DNA from: Macrophomina tecta
Lineage: Eukaryota; Ascomycota; Dothideomycetes; Botryosphaeriales; Botryosphaeriaceae
NCBI GenBank assembly: GCA_024180945.1
Contig: JAKSGN010000006.1
Span: 1,860,001 to 1,924,000 of the forward strand
Length of the DNA: 64,000 nucleotides
Direction: 5' to 3'
Shown: positions 23,701 through 34,886 of the stretch, piece by piece
Layout: each line of letters begins with the position of its first letter
Numbering within the stretch: the stretch's first letter is position 1
The notes under the pieces: generated by a model
What the model was told of the DNA's origin: nothing
Seen by the model: only the letters and a program-made list of their open reading frames with translations
Database searches by the model: none
Position numbers and translations under genes: made by a program

Positions 23701-26138
23701 GCACAACCACTCTGCTCTGCCCCCGCCGCCCTTAACATCAAAGACATCCTGGCCACTGGTGCATATAACCTGCTGGCTACCCTGGAGAGATTTTTTTTTT
23801 TTTTTTTTTTTTGGGAAAGAGCTTCTTATGTGCTTAGGCGAGTGGCACGCCGGTTGCCAGTCTAGACGCTTGCCTGGTGCTGGACTTGTTGAGCGGGCCG
23901 CTTTATCAGAGTTACTATGCCGCTTATGTCACGGCTTCGCCCACCTGCTACGGCACCATTGGAAGGATGGACTTTACTCAGCCTAAGGGCTCCAGAAGTG
24001 AAAGCAGAAGACGTAGTATAGCATGTTGACAAACGTCAGCGGATAGTGGCTGCCCGGATAATGTGTTCGAGTGAAAAAGCTTGCGAGAAACAGCAAAACT
24101 TGCTTTCTGATGAAACAGAAAGCTTTCCACCGCCGAGGCCCGATGGGTCTTTTCCTTTTTCTTTGACTTTTTCTTTGTTTTCTTCAGTTCCTCCATGTTT
24201 ACCAGCTTGCCCGGTCGAGCTCTACGTCCTCTGCCCTTCGTCCGACCGGCCAACGGGCATCTTCTGCCCATCCATCAATCTGAAATGATAACGGCCCACC
24301 TATTTGGTTGTCCCGGCGCGCTCGCAGCGCGCAGTCATCCGGATAGCCTTACGGCTGAGACACTCTCGCGTCCTGTCCTTGACCTACCACGTACGCTGAC
24401 TTGATCACTCCCATAATCCTAGGCGTGCGCTCTCTTCTGGGACATGCATCATTTTAGTTCTCATCATACCTTTACTGCCTCGACGAGGCCAATGAACCGG
24501 TTCGATATTCGTCATCCGTCTCGGTGCGCAGCATTAGCGCTTACCGCTGTGGAGCCCTTACGCGCAATTCCCACCCAACACCTCGTTTGTGGAAGGGAGG
24601 GAGGCGATGTCGATGACTTTTTGTGGCACAAAGAATGGTGGAGAGGATTATTCTGAAGTGATGTCTTGGAAGATTAATGAAGGGATCATAGCGCCGCTGC
24701 GAGGCTGGAGCGTCACTCTCGTCGTCGGCCGACTGTGCCGTTGCCGTCGTCAGGCCACTGCGCCAAGCAACGGGTGATGCGGGGCTCTTGGGGCTCCTTT
24801 GATACGATCGAGGACGCGGGCGACATGCAGTTGGTTAACTGGTATAGCACTATCCTCGACGTTCCGACAACAAGACTCACAGACAGCCTTGCCTGGTGGC
24901 GAGGCGGGGGTTTGCCCGATGTACTAACACTTAAGCCACAGCGGACAAGCTTAGCGACTAAGGCTTAACCAGGTGGACTTCGACAATCAACAAGACCACC
25001 CTGCTCTGGACACCCCGCCAGAACTTTCGCTGTATGCCCCTTTCACTCGCTTCCTTCTCTTCTGCGCCTGTGGACGCGACCGGACTTGCCATGGCTGCCA
25101 CTTACTCTAACAGGGGGGTGACAGTCCGACACGCGCTATCGTCTTTATGATGGTCACCTACTACATTTCTTACGCTCCCAGTGAACACACAGCCATGAGC
25201 AGCAGCGCGGAGGAATATCCCCATGATAAATGATATATCTTGTAAGCTTCAGTCGGCACTTCCGCTTGACAGGCGTACCACGCACTACCATTGCTGATCG
25301 CTGACAATCCGTGATAGATATATAGTTAGCTTTAATTCCAGCCGAGAGTGCTTACTCAAAGCCTTCGCTTATATGTGGAGTCGTTGAACGAGACTCATTC
25401 CCTCGCTCCCCATGCGCGCTTCCACGCACCCTCGCCCTTTTTCCTAGTGACCGACGGATGCTGATCGGCTGCCAAACAATTAATACACCATTTGAGCAGG
25501 AATATTATTTTCCATGGCAAACATTGGTCTCGAAATCGGACCCGGAGGACGTGACGCTCCCCCCGTATGGTGAGTGTGAAGTCTCTATGATGAGAGATCC
25601 ATCCGTATCATCTCGAATCCTGACGACTGGAACGATACATTGTTCGAAACTGGGCAGAGGAGACTATAGGCCGTCGTCTGAAGCCGCCTCATACATCATC
25701 ACGGAGATATTCGAGATAATAAGGAGGTCAGTCAAAATCACCGTTTTCGCACCGGTGAAATAAAGCCGCAAATGCCACGCGACGCACGGTTCAAAGGCCT
25801 CTGACAAGATTATATCCCCTTTCGTGCCGCAACAGCTGAAGGACTTATACTCCACCACCTCAGGCTCCGAAAGCTGAAGGTGGAGGAAAACACCAACGCC
25901 GACTGCACCCTCATCCTAACAACAATCGCTCCCTAATCCTCCTTTCTCCCTCTCCCGTTCATACACCGAAACCGCCTGTCACGCCAACACACCCCTCAAC
26001 CCCTTCCTCCTCTTCCTCTTTTCGCCCTTGACCACACCTAGTACATGCCCTCGATCCCTTTCTCTAATATACATCCTCTCTCCGCCCACCACCTTATGAA
26101 CGGCCTCTCGCGCTCTCCATCCCCTTTACCATTCAATA
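20789..26138. other. Gene-poor stretch (about 5.3 kb)
   Basis: No protein gene supported. ORFs such as the one at 21280-22110 are Phe/Ser/Leu-rich readings of C/T-rich DNA without motifs. Simple sequence includes C/T-rich tracts at 22166-22213 and a 22-T run at 23791-23812. The first part is probably the 3' end of the preceding gene. Confidence 0.5.
23791..23812. repeat. 22-nt poly(T) run
   Basis: Perfect homopolymer in non-coding DNA. Similar shorter runs (11-18 nt) occur at several intergenic sites in this window. Its length may be uncertain in the assembly. Confidence 0.9.
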
Positions 26139-26184
26139 ACGACGGTGGCGCAATTGGTTATCACAGCAGCCTGATATTATCAAC
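26139..26184 (+). other. tRNA-like 5' half (fragment)
   Basis: Resembles the 5' half of the tRNA gene 82 bp downstream. It has a seven-base acceptor strand ACGACGG, TG at positions 8-9, a D-arm ending in ATTGGTTATCAC and the start of an anticodon arm, and then the similarity stops. Most differences from the intact gene are transitions. Its acceptor strand is a perfect complement of the 3' acceptor strand of the intact gene. There is no T-arm, so it should not give a mature tRNA. Confidence 0.55.
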
Positions 26185-26220
26185 ACGTTATAAAGAAACA
26201 AGTCAACAGTAAGTCAACAA

Positions 26221-26324
26221 GCGATGGTGGTGTAGTTGGTTATCACGTCAGTCTAACAAATTGCTGTAAGAAGCTGTTCTTGTTAGGTCACTGAAGGTCC
26301 TGGGTTCAAGTCCCGGCCGTCGTA
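26221..26324 (+). tRNA. tRNA-Val(AAC): tRNA-Val(AAC) with 30-nt intron
   Basis: A cloverleaf can be drawn by hand. The acceptor GCGATGG pairs with CCGTCGT with two G-T wobbles. The D-stem is GTG/CAC, the anticodon stem TCAGT/ACTGA, the variable loop AGGTC, and the T-stem CTGGG/CCCGG closes the loop TTCAAGT. The loop is C-T-AAC-A, followed by an intron at 26259-26288 and then C38. The intron lies one base 3' of the anticodon, as in nuclear pre-tRNAs. It contains TGTTAG, complementary to CTAACA around the anticodon, as expected for the pre-tRNA helix. No CCA is encoded, as is normal for eukaryotes. An internal A box (TGGTGTAGTTGG) and B box (GGTTCAAGTCC) are present. Confidence 0.9.
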
Positions 26325-27062
26325 TGCACAAAGAAGGGGATAATGAGATGTGTTCTTTTTTGTTTTGTTGCCGTCGCTGAGGTTGATGAAAACTTTTCTT
26401 TTCTCTAGCTGGTGGAGGAGAAGAGGCCCGGGCGTTCGCTCGTCTCCCGTTTCGGGTAATAGTTAGGTGGACTCGCGGGTGGTACGTGCGTCTACTGGAT
26501 GGGGAAGGACGATGATGGGGTTGATGGGGGGTTTACTGAGCAGTCAGTCGGCGGTCGATCCGCTTTGGTGTGCATTGGTCGGAGGGGGAAAGTCTGTTAT
26601 GGTGTTGTTGATGGACATTGGCGCAGAAGGAGGGACGATGAGTGGAGGGTGGTTCGAGTGGCAAGTGGTTTGTTGCTGTGGGAGATTTGCAATCATTCGA
26701 ATGATGCTTTGTTGCATCGCTGGAGGAGGTCAGTGAAAGAGCAGATGAGGGTGGTCTGCGAATAGTGACGGCACCTAGGTAGAGAGATGCATCAAACAGC
26801 CTCAAATTCCTGCATGTGGGGATTGTGCTTGACTCGAGCCTAACCAATAAAAAAAACTGGCATCTGACCAGGTCATTGGGGTATTCTTGTAGGGCCGCTG
26901 CGCTGTTAAATACGATCTCCAAGTGGACAAACATTTAAACCCCCACTCCTTCTCGAAACCAACTCCAGAAGACACGAATTCTGGAACACTCAAACTTTTC
27001 TTCCTCCGTTCTACGAATGATAAAACAAATGTATGCAACGACGAGTATTTTGTGCAAGGAGG
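26325..27062. other. Intergenic
   Basis: Between the tRNA and the 3' end of the membrane-protein gene. T-rich sequence right after the tRNA (about 26351-26400) can serve as the Pol III stop. No gene seen. Confidence 0.6.
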
Positions 27063-29915
27063 TTAGGCGTAAATCTCGTTCGGCACAATCTCGCCGACGT
27101 CTCCAGCCGAGAGACCGGCATGGCGGAAAACACCGTTTTCGTTGGTCCCTACTGCATGGACGGTCAGTCCACGAGCTTTTTAGTGAGATTTAAGCATCAG
27201 GCAGCTTACAGTCACCCCACTGGATGCCTTCCAAGGGGAAGTCATTGAGCTGGCTGGTTGCAGCACAGAGTGTGCGAATAGATCCGAACATCTGTGGAAT
27301 GAACCCTTCGCGCGTGTACGTGAACGCCCACCAACAGCAAGAAGTCATTGCAAGGAGAAGTGCACATGATCCCCACACACCGTCTGGTACCGTAACGATC
27401 TGAGAGCACAGTTTATCAGCAAAGGGCGGCGTCTACAGGTGTTGTTCCCACTTACGCTGTATCGTGAAAACATCGAATAGCCATCATACAATATATCTTC
27501 CTTGGCCAGAATAGCGAGACCGAGCAACCAGTGCATGATGACGGAGTATGCCATGATTGGAAAGAGGATCCTCTTGGGCAGCTGTAGGAAATATGATTCG
27601 TCGAAGCGCTCGCTCTTGACGATGGTGCAGCGCAGCCGCTGGCGGCGTTTCTCGAATTTACCCCATTCATTTTCCATGCTGATGAGCGTGACGTTGTAGA
27701 TAAGCAGCAGGTAAAGGCAGGAATATAGGAGCTGAGCGCCGTTGGAGATAAGGAATGCAGCAATCTCGCCCCATAGACTGTCCACTCTCATGGTGGCAAA
27801 CACCTGCGACGAGGCAAACTGCTTGTTGTACGTGGTCCAGCCGACGCAGACAGCGTAGGCGTAGTGAGGCACGTAGAGAACTGCTAGAAATATTGAGACG
27901 GCTACCATGGCCATGGATGTGAAGCTGAGAGTGAGCATCTGCGTGAGCGCCGTTTGGCCCAGGTTTGTGATCAGGGACTTCTTGCGTTTCGTTGAGAGCG
28001 CTGGCCAGGGCAACCCCGGACAGTTGTTGATCGTGTTGTACTTCTTGCACTTCTGGCAGTGGCCAAGTTCCTCTCCTGTTTCGGAAAGTTGTTGGGATTT
28101 ACAGTGCTTGTGACAGGTGTGCGAGATGGAGCGGCGATGAAAGTCCCCTCCGTTTACCATCGACTCGTTCGGAATGCGTATTTCTGGATCAAAGTTAGAA
28201 GCCTCCAATATGTCGCCGTAGGTCAGACAGTGAGTCTTGATCTCGTGGCGCGCTTTGACGTTGACTGATATCATATATGCGGCCTTCACGGTTATACAAA
28301 TGGCAAGAATGATGGCTGCTTGCATTCGCAGAACCAGCCAGGTTTGCTCGCCTCGCATGTCGTCTTTGTTGCCGGCAGGATTGGTCTCGTAGTCGCAGTA
28401 GAAGTGTTCATCGGAACAGCCTCCTTCAAAGAGATAATAGTAGCTGCAGGAATAATATGACGAATTGCTCATGTTCGTGCAATTGCGAATCTCATCTGCG
28501 GACGAATACTCCTTCCAAACTTCATGTGCAGACTTTGATTTATTCATGGCTGCTTCGCATGGAGAGGCCGGCTGGTAGAAAATGTTAATGGCAGTGTAAT
28601 AGCTCTCTTCAGTCTTTTCCTTGTCAAAAGGGTTCGTGTAGGGAGATGAATGGTTCGCGGGGCAATGATCATCTGCATACGAGTAATGCGTGAATGAGTT
28701 TCCTGAGCTTGGAAGCCACTGCTCCCAATCGGTTGGGTCGAATCTTGCCTGGCCCAAGCGAAGGGCAGCGTAACAGGTGTAGCTAGATGTGCTGATAACC
28801 GAAGAAGTATTGGTGGAAGGAATATAGTGCACATCCATCTTCAGGCCATAGAAGTCGGTGACACCGATGACAGAGTTGGCCAGAAGGTGAATCGGCTGCA
28901 CTGATGTCAGTATTCGAGACCAGGTCATATGGAAGAACTCACCATTGAAGTGCATATCAAGAGGGTCCATGCAAGCCAGGCACGTAATCGTCCTTTGCTT
29001 TTATGGTTGATGGAGAAGGGCGAATTCGTGCCTACTCTTGCATCTCCGTATTTTACGAGGGCATGTCTCACGTCTTCCGCCTTGAGCGCTGTGAGTAGCT
29101 GCTGGTAGGTGTTTGACATGCCGAGGATCATGGTTGCTCCAACGTTGATAAGGAACTTGAGGCCCTGTGCGGATGCCATCAGAATCATGATATCACAGAT
29201 CGGTGATCCTCAGCGCCGAGTCCTTGCAACATGCCCTCCCGCCAGCACTCCGGCTTGGACTACATGATAGGCGAGGGTGGTAGGTGCCGATCTACATGAA
29301 AGGAACTAGGTACCTCCGCTTTGTGGTTCATGGAAGATTCAGACCCAGAAGAGATGCGCACTGAGGTAGAGTTGGGCATGGTTTCGATGTGCTGACTGAA
29401 TCGTTTTGCGTAACAAATGCAAATAATAACCATCACGACGGCAAAGATGGTAGTCAGGCCAGCCATGCCTCGGAGACTGCGATCGACAAGCATGAGTTCG
29501 GTCCATAAGCCGGAGCCCGGGCGGGTGTTCTCTCTCTCGTTGGGCGAAACATTTCTGGAGATCCTAAAAGTGCTTCTTGCGCGCTCGAAGAAGGCTTTGC
29601 CTCTGGCCTTGAGGGTTGAATCGCTTGCGAAGGAAATGGACGAGACGGAGCGGGTCTTCGTATCTGACGAGGCGCGACTGGATCCTCGATAGGGGTCGTA
29701 GGAGGTGGCCGTGAGATGGGCTGTGTCGGAGAGGTCGCCAAGCTCCAGTTTGTCGTAGTCGCCACGGTCATCATCATTGCTGCGCATCCGATTAGCCTCT
29801 GTCGCTAAGCATCTGGAACACGAGGTCACCTTGTCGACGAATAGGCACCGGTGCTATGCCTCGAGCTTTGACTTGACTGGGAATATAATGACCGTTGTGA
29901 TGGCCGTTGTGGCAT
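27063..29915 (-). CDS. Fungal multi-pass membrane protein (DUF6536-like)
   Basis: Function unknown. From the right: an N-terminal Ser/Arg-rich cytosolic part beginning MPQRPSQRSLYS at 29915 (an intron of about 50 nt joins RHST to EANRMRSNDDD). Next is a transmembrane helix (GLTTIFAVVMVIICICYA). A second exon block carries GLKFLINVGATMILGMSN, matching the conserved second helix of this fungal family, then WTLLICTSM spliced to PIHLLANSVIG. A long extracytosolic loop with several Cys follows, then helices near 28300, 27900, 27720, 27540 and 27370. The C-terminus is rebuilt across introns (GDL to GTNENGVFRHAGLSAGDVG) and stops at 27063. The exon junction at about 29180-29320, between HKAE and GLKF, is not settled: other in-frame pieces (GSPICDIMILMAS) lie there, so an extra small exon or damage is possible. 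Confidence 0.72.
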
Positions 29916-31539
29916 GTTGAGGTCTGGCTGTGCTTGCGGCTCCAAACATGAGCCCAGCAGCCGAGGCTGGGAAGCAGGCCTTTCAGGTTTTTGGGGACTG
30001 GGGCGGTCGAGATGAAAGGGTTGGCGTGCAGGATCGACGCCCTTCTCAGCCCCCAAAGGGCCAAGTCAGGTCCCACAATCCTGCTGGCAACGGTCCTCTG
30101 GAGCGGCGCGGACGGGTGGGATTCAGCCACCGCATCTACAAGCTGGGCGCCTTGCGAGTGCACGAGAGGCATGTTGTGCTGGTCCAGGAGCCCAGCAGCT
30201 CGATAGTGGCTCCGTAGGACTCAGCTCGGAGCTGTCCATAGCGTGGCCCTGCAAAGACACGCTCATTCCTGGCTGATGGAAGTGGACGGACGGGGGACGA
30301 GGCTGCAAGTTGACGGTGATGCTGCCGGGGTTGGACCAACTCTGGAGAGTTGCGGGTGACGCCGTGGTGCGTTCCTGGCCGTGGCGGTTGTCGTTGACTG
30401 GTGCTGCCTATTTTTGGCGCCTTGCGCCTGGCTCCTTCGGGCCTAGTTTGCGCGAGCATCATTTGCTCAATGCAGGCTTCCTGTCAGCACGAAGCACTTG
30501 CTCTGTACACATCGCTGATGTCGTCAACGGGGCTGAAACCCGCTACCCTTTGATTCGCCGCCATCGACATGTGCCGCGGCCCTCATCCTCTCGGAAATCA
30601 GACTCGTGGCAAAACCGTGCATCATGCTCACGCGACAGCAACATCCCCTGATATGTTGGCTCTTGCGAATCCTTTCTCTTTTTGTTGCATGACCGCCACC
30701 GATGCTTTGCTTTGGAATACATGGTCACTTCCGGGCTATGGCGGTCGTACGGACGAGTTCTTGTCTTTGCCCACTGTGTTCGTGCATCCATTGGGTGTAT
30801 AAGGCGTAGTCGCAAATGTAAACTCAATGACCAATAAATGATCAGGAGCTGATGTTGAGGCCGGGTAAATCCGTGTGCAGGAAGATCCTCCGTATGTATG
30901 TTGATTCGCCACGGCCCCTGCTTAACCGGGCGCTTGCCCCCCTGGAAGATTGGCGTTCTAGTGAGGGGCTCATTGAGCGATCCCGGGTTTGTTTGCATGG
31001 AGATAGGCGTTGGGTTAGCTTCCTTCCCTGTTGCTACTTCACCTCAAGACGCCCTAAGGCCGATCGCAACCACATCTTGGTAGCTAAGCTTACCAACAAT
31101 TAGACTATGCACGCAATCACGAGATTCACAGTCCCGTACTCCTGTCCTGGAAAGCGATCGGGACTTCCCCGCTCCTCCTGCTGGAAGATGAATACCCACC
31201 TACCAAGTTAAGCGCCAGCATGTAAGCAGACCTGGAGTGCTCAGACAACACGGGTGTCCGCCATTGTGAGTAGCATGCGTACGCAGAAGGATCCCTGGCG
31301 CGGGTCGAGGCATGGAGGTCTAATTACACGCTGCAACAGTAGTTTCAAATACGTATACTCTGACGGCAGATATTCATCTTCACACGCGTTGGGAAAGGTA
31401 TATCCAGAACGCAACCTCTTCAGACAACGTCGAGACTGCACTAGAGCATACAGTCTGGTGGCTCATCATTCCCCGCGGGCGATTTAAGCCTCAGCCTTTT
31501 TTTTGCGGCCCCGTTTCCTAAAGCAAACGGCCACCAAAC
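29916..31539. other. Intergenic
   Basis: About 1.6 kb between the membrane protein's 5' end and the GH43 stop. Only motif-free ORFs are present. It should hold the membrane-protein promoter. Confidence 0.55.
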
Positions 31540-32887
31540 TCACGACTGTTGTCCAGCGGGCACGGGATAAGGCCCATACCCGGGCCTCGGGAAAGCTGGA
31601 CTGCCGTCCCCATTCCACTCAAACTTCTGCGCACGAATCGTCCTCGCCGCCCACCCTGTGATCGGGTTGCGCATGCCATGATACACGATCCAGTCCTCGG
31701 TGCCATCCGGGCTCTTGGTGAAGCTGGCATGGCCGACGCCGTAAGCCTGGTTGCGAGCGTCCTGGTAGAAGACGCAGCCGTCATTGTTCTTGCGCCAGTC
31801 CTGGGGGTTCATGGGGTCGTCGCCGACGAGCTCGAGCTGGCCGAGGCAGTAGTTGCGGTTGTCGGAGCGGGCGGCGCTGTAGATGAGGAAGGTCTGGTTG
31901 GTGGTAGGGTTAGTGAGCTGCTGCGGCCCCTCGTTGGAGCTGAGGCGGTCGTTGAACGGGCGGCCGTACGGCGTCTTCTCCCACGGATTCGTCGGCATGC
32001 TGATAACCTGGCGCTCCGAGATGTTGGACGACACGGTCCACGGGTTGCTCATGGCCGTGATGCACAGGTTGGCGGGCCACGCGTCGTACTGCCGGATCCA
32101 GCACGAGTAGACGTGGTAGAGGCCGGTTGAGTGCTGGAAGTAGGTCCCGTCGATGGCGAATTGGTCGAACGTATTGAGCTCGGCCTTGAAGGTGAAGCTG
32201 GCCTCCCACGGGTCGTCTCCGAGGCCCTCCAAGACGTACCTGGAACAATGGTGTTCTAGAAATGCTCTTGATTTGTGAGGGAACAATCGACTCACATGCG
32301 ATGATAGAACGCAGGACACTTGAAATCACAATACATGTCGACCTCGGGAGGCGGACTGTCGTTGTTAGGATCGGCGGTGAAGATGACATACCAGTTGCCG
32401 TTGAGTTGGTGCAGCTCGGGAGCCCACAGGTTGGTGGAGTAGTTGGTGCCCGCAGGCGGCTGGAAGAGCAGACGGGACTCGGCAGTGTTCCAGTCGGTCA
32501 AGATGGTAGTGCGCAAGAGGGTAATGTTGACCGAATTCGTGTACATGAGGTCTTGGATGCAAATTAGCATTTGCATACGGTACCTGCTCCCGGCAGTTCC
32601 ATTTTCAAACACTCACAGTAGTAGTCATTGTGACGGAAAACCCACGGGTCCGCGCCCACGTCGTCCAGAATGGGGTTCGTGAAGGTGGCGCCGCTAGTGT
32701 TGGCGGACTGGCGGGAACGAAGCAGTGCTGCAGAGCCGTCGAATGTCCCCTTGTACTGGGCAGCAGCGTAGCTCGCAAGGAGCGGCAGGAGGAAGAGTAG
32801 AGCGGGCATTGCAACTCGACGGAACGGCGACTTGCCGGGCGCGGGAGGAGGGGAGGGAGGAGAGGAGGAAGCGTGCGGCGCGGCCAT
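31540..32887 (-). CDS. Secreted glycoside hydrolase family 43 enzyme
   Basis: Arabinofuranosidase/xylosidase-type hydrolase acting on plant cell-wall arabinan or xylan; the exact bond is not deducible. Three exons (introns 32552-32616 and 32240-32295) give 408 residues. Five-bladed propeller signatures are visible: NPILDDVGADPWVFRH with the catalytic-base Asp, LWAPELHQ, AIDGTYFQH with the pKa-tuning Asp, and SNEGPQQL with the proton-donor Glu. The near-C-terminal part has GVGHASFTKSPDG and YHGMR. A signal peptide (MPALLFLLPLLASYAAAQ) starts at the in-frame ATG at 32809. An upstream ATG at 32887 adds 26 Pro/Ser-rich residues ending FRRVA. The 233-bp gap to the divergent splicing-factor gene must contain its promoter. 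Confidence 0.92.
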
Positions 32888-33120
32888 GCAATCAATTTAA
32901 GCCGCCTGCAGCTCCCGCCGCTTTGCGGGGGATGTAGATCGCTGTCGACACACCCTGGCCGCCCATGGCCGACGGCTTCCCCAGCTCGGCGGCCACGACA
33001 TGCGCGGCACGTCGGAGGAACATGGGACGAGCGCAGGTTAAACCGTCATCTGGTTCCCTGCGCTCTCCACTTGGCGCAACGCCGCCCCGACCTTTTTTCC
33101 CACTCACCCAACCCGCCGCC
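32888..33120. promoter_or_regulatory. Divergent promoter between GH43 and IK/RED genes
   Basis: Only 233 bp separate the two start codons, so both promoters must lie here or overlap the genes. It is GC-rich with no clear TATA box. Confidence 0.6.
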
Positions 33121-34886
33121 ATGAACAACGAGGACTTCAAGAAGCTGCTGCAGAGCTCCTCCTCGCGCTCGCAAGGTGCCACTGGCAGTGGCGCCCCGCG
33201 CCCCGCCGCCACCCCCGGCGGCTCGCTGGGCTCGCGCCAGCGCTCCAGCATACCCATGACCCCGTAAGCTCTCCCGCCGCCTCTCCACGCACCCCCAGCC
33301 ACCTCGTCAAAATCCCCGGCGCTGACGGCCACCGCAGTCGCACTGTCAAGGGCGGTGCGGGCATTGACTTCCAGCGCCAGCTCACCGAGCAGCGCTACGG
33401 CGACCGCCCTGCGAAGAAGTTCAAATCCTCCGCCGCGCCCAAGGGCTCCCGCCTCGCCGCCGGATACGTCGACCGCGCCCGAACCCGCGAAGAGGAGCAA
33501 GATGAGGAGGACGACCGCGCGCGCCGCATCAAGGCCCTCGAAGAGAGCTACAAGCTCGGCCAGATCGAACAGGCCACCTTCGAGAAGCTGCGCGACGAAA
33601 TCACCGGCGGCGATGTCGCCGCTACACATTTGGTCAAGGGCTTGGATCGCAAGCTGCTCGAGCGCGTGAGGCGGGGTGAGGATGTGTTGGGTGTTGGTGG
33701 TGGGAGCCAGTCCTCGGAGCAGCAGCCAGAGCCGGATGTGGACGATGAGTTCGAGAAGCTTGAGGAAAAGGAGGTCGCGCCGGTAGCGAAGGAGCACAAA
33801 GAAAAGAAAGGCCAGACGGCGTTGGCGAGCACGAAGCGGAAGAGGGACGAAATCTTGGCCGAGCTAAAGGCTCAGCGGAAAGCGGCCGCCGAGGCGAAGG
33901 CTGCTGCGCAGCCGCAGCTGGGATCTAGGTTCAGGAAAATCGGTCAAAGGGACGGAGCATACCCAAGGATCGAGCGTGATGAGAAGGGCAGGGAGGTTTT
34001 GGTGACATTGGATGAGGATGGCAACGTGAAGAGAAAGGTCAGGAAGGTTAAGGAAGAGACAGAGGAAGAGCACAAGGCGCCTTCTGGGCTCCTGATGCCG
34101 GATAAGGATGCAAAGCCGTTGGGTATAGATGCTTCTGAGCTCCCTAAAGCGCCGCCGCCGCCGCCAGAAGACGACGACAATGACAGTGATATTTTCGAGG
34201 GTGTCGGCGACAACTACGATCCATTGGCTGGGCTCGGTGACGATGACAACTCTTCCTCGTCCGACGACGAAGACGGCGAAGTCAAGGCTCCAGAGCTCTC
34301 CAAATCCAAAGAGAAGGCTGGCTCTTCCTCCTCAACACCCGGCAGAGACTCCATGCCGCCGCCGCCGCCACCACCAATGGAGTCATCCGACCCCACAGCA
34401 ATACCGAAAACCAACTATTTCAACGACATGACTGACACGAGAACGTCGGTCATTTCCGGGCCTCCTTCGAATCCGCTCAATGATCCCACCATTCTCGCTG
34501 CTATCCGCAAAGCTCGCGACATCAATCCCGACAGGCTCAGGGCCGACGACGACGAAGATGGCGAGTCGCCAGCCCGCAAGAACCCAGACGAAGAAGCCCG
34601 TCTCAGGAAACGCGCCCAGATGCTCTCGATGCAGGACCGGGATATGGAAGATATGGACATGGGCTTCGGATCCAGCCGCTTCGATGACGCCGAGGACCTT
34701 GAGGAGGACACGAAGATCAAGCTCAGCGAGTGGAAAGGCGTGGGCGTGGATAACGATGACGAGGATGGCGGGAAGAGGGAGAGAGGCGGTAAGCAGAGGA
34801 AGAGGGGTGGGAAGAAGAGGAAGGGAGACAAGGATAGTGCGGCCGATGTGCTGAGAGTGATGGAGCAGAGGAAGGGCGGGAAGTGA
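33121..34886 (+). CDS. IK/RED-type spliceosomal protein
   Basis: Fungal relative of human RED/IK and worm SMU-2, a component of the spliceosomal B complex working with SMU1. One intron (33264-33337) gives 563 residues. The N-terminal RED domain is recognisable: MNNEDFKKLLQ, then GGAGIDFQRQLTEQRYGDRP-type sequence, AAGYVDRARTREEEQ, and the block YKLGQIEQATFEKL followed by ATHLVKGLDRKLLERVR. The rest is charged and low-complexity, with acidic stretches, a Pro-rich run (about residues 310-390) and a Lys/Arg/Gly-rich tail (KRGGKKRKGDKD) suited to nuclear import. The start ATG is supported because upstream frames lack the conserved N-terminus. Assignment rests on the N-terminal block; the tail diverges. 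Confidence 0.87.

Noticed and set aside
29787..29850. 31-32-nt ultra-short introns in the membrane-protein gene
   Set aside because: They gave the wrong phase or a stop; a 50-nt intron joining RHST to EANRM fits better.
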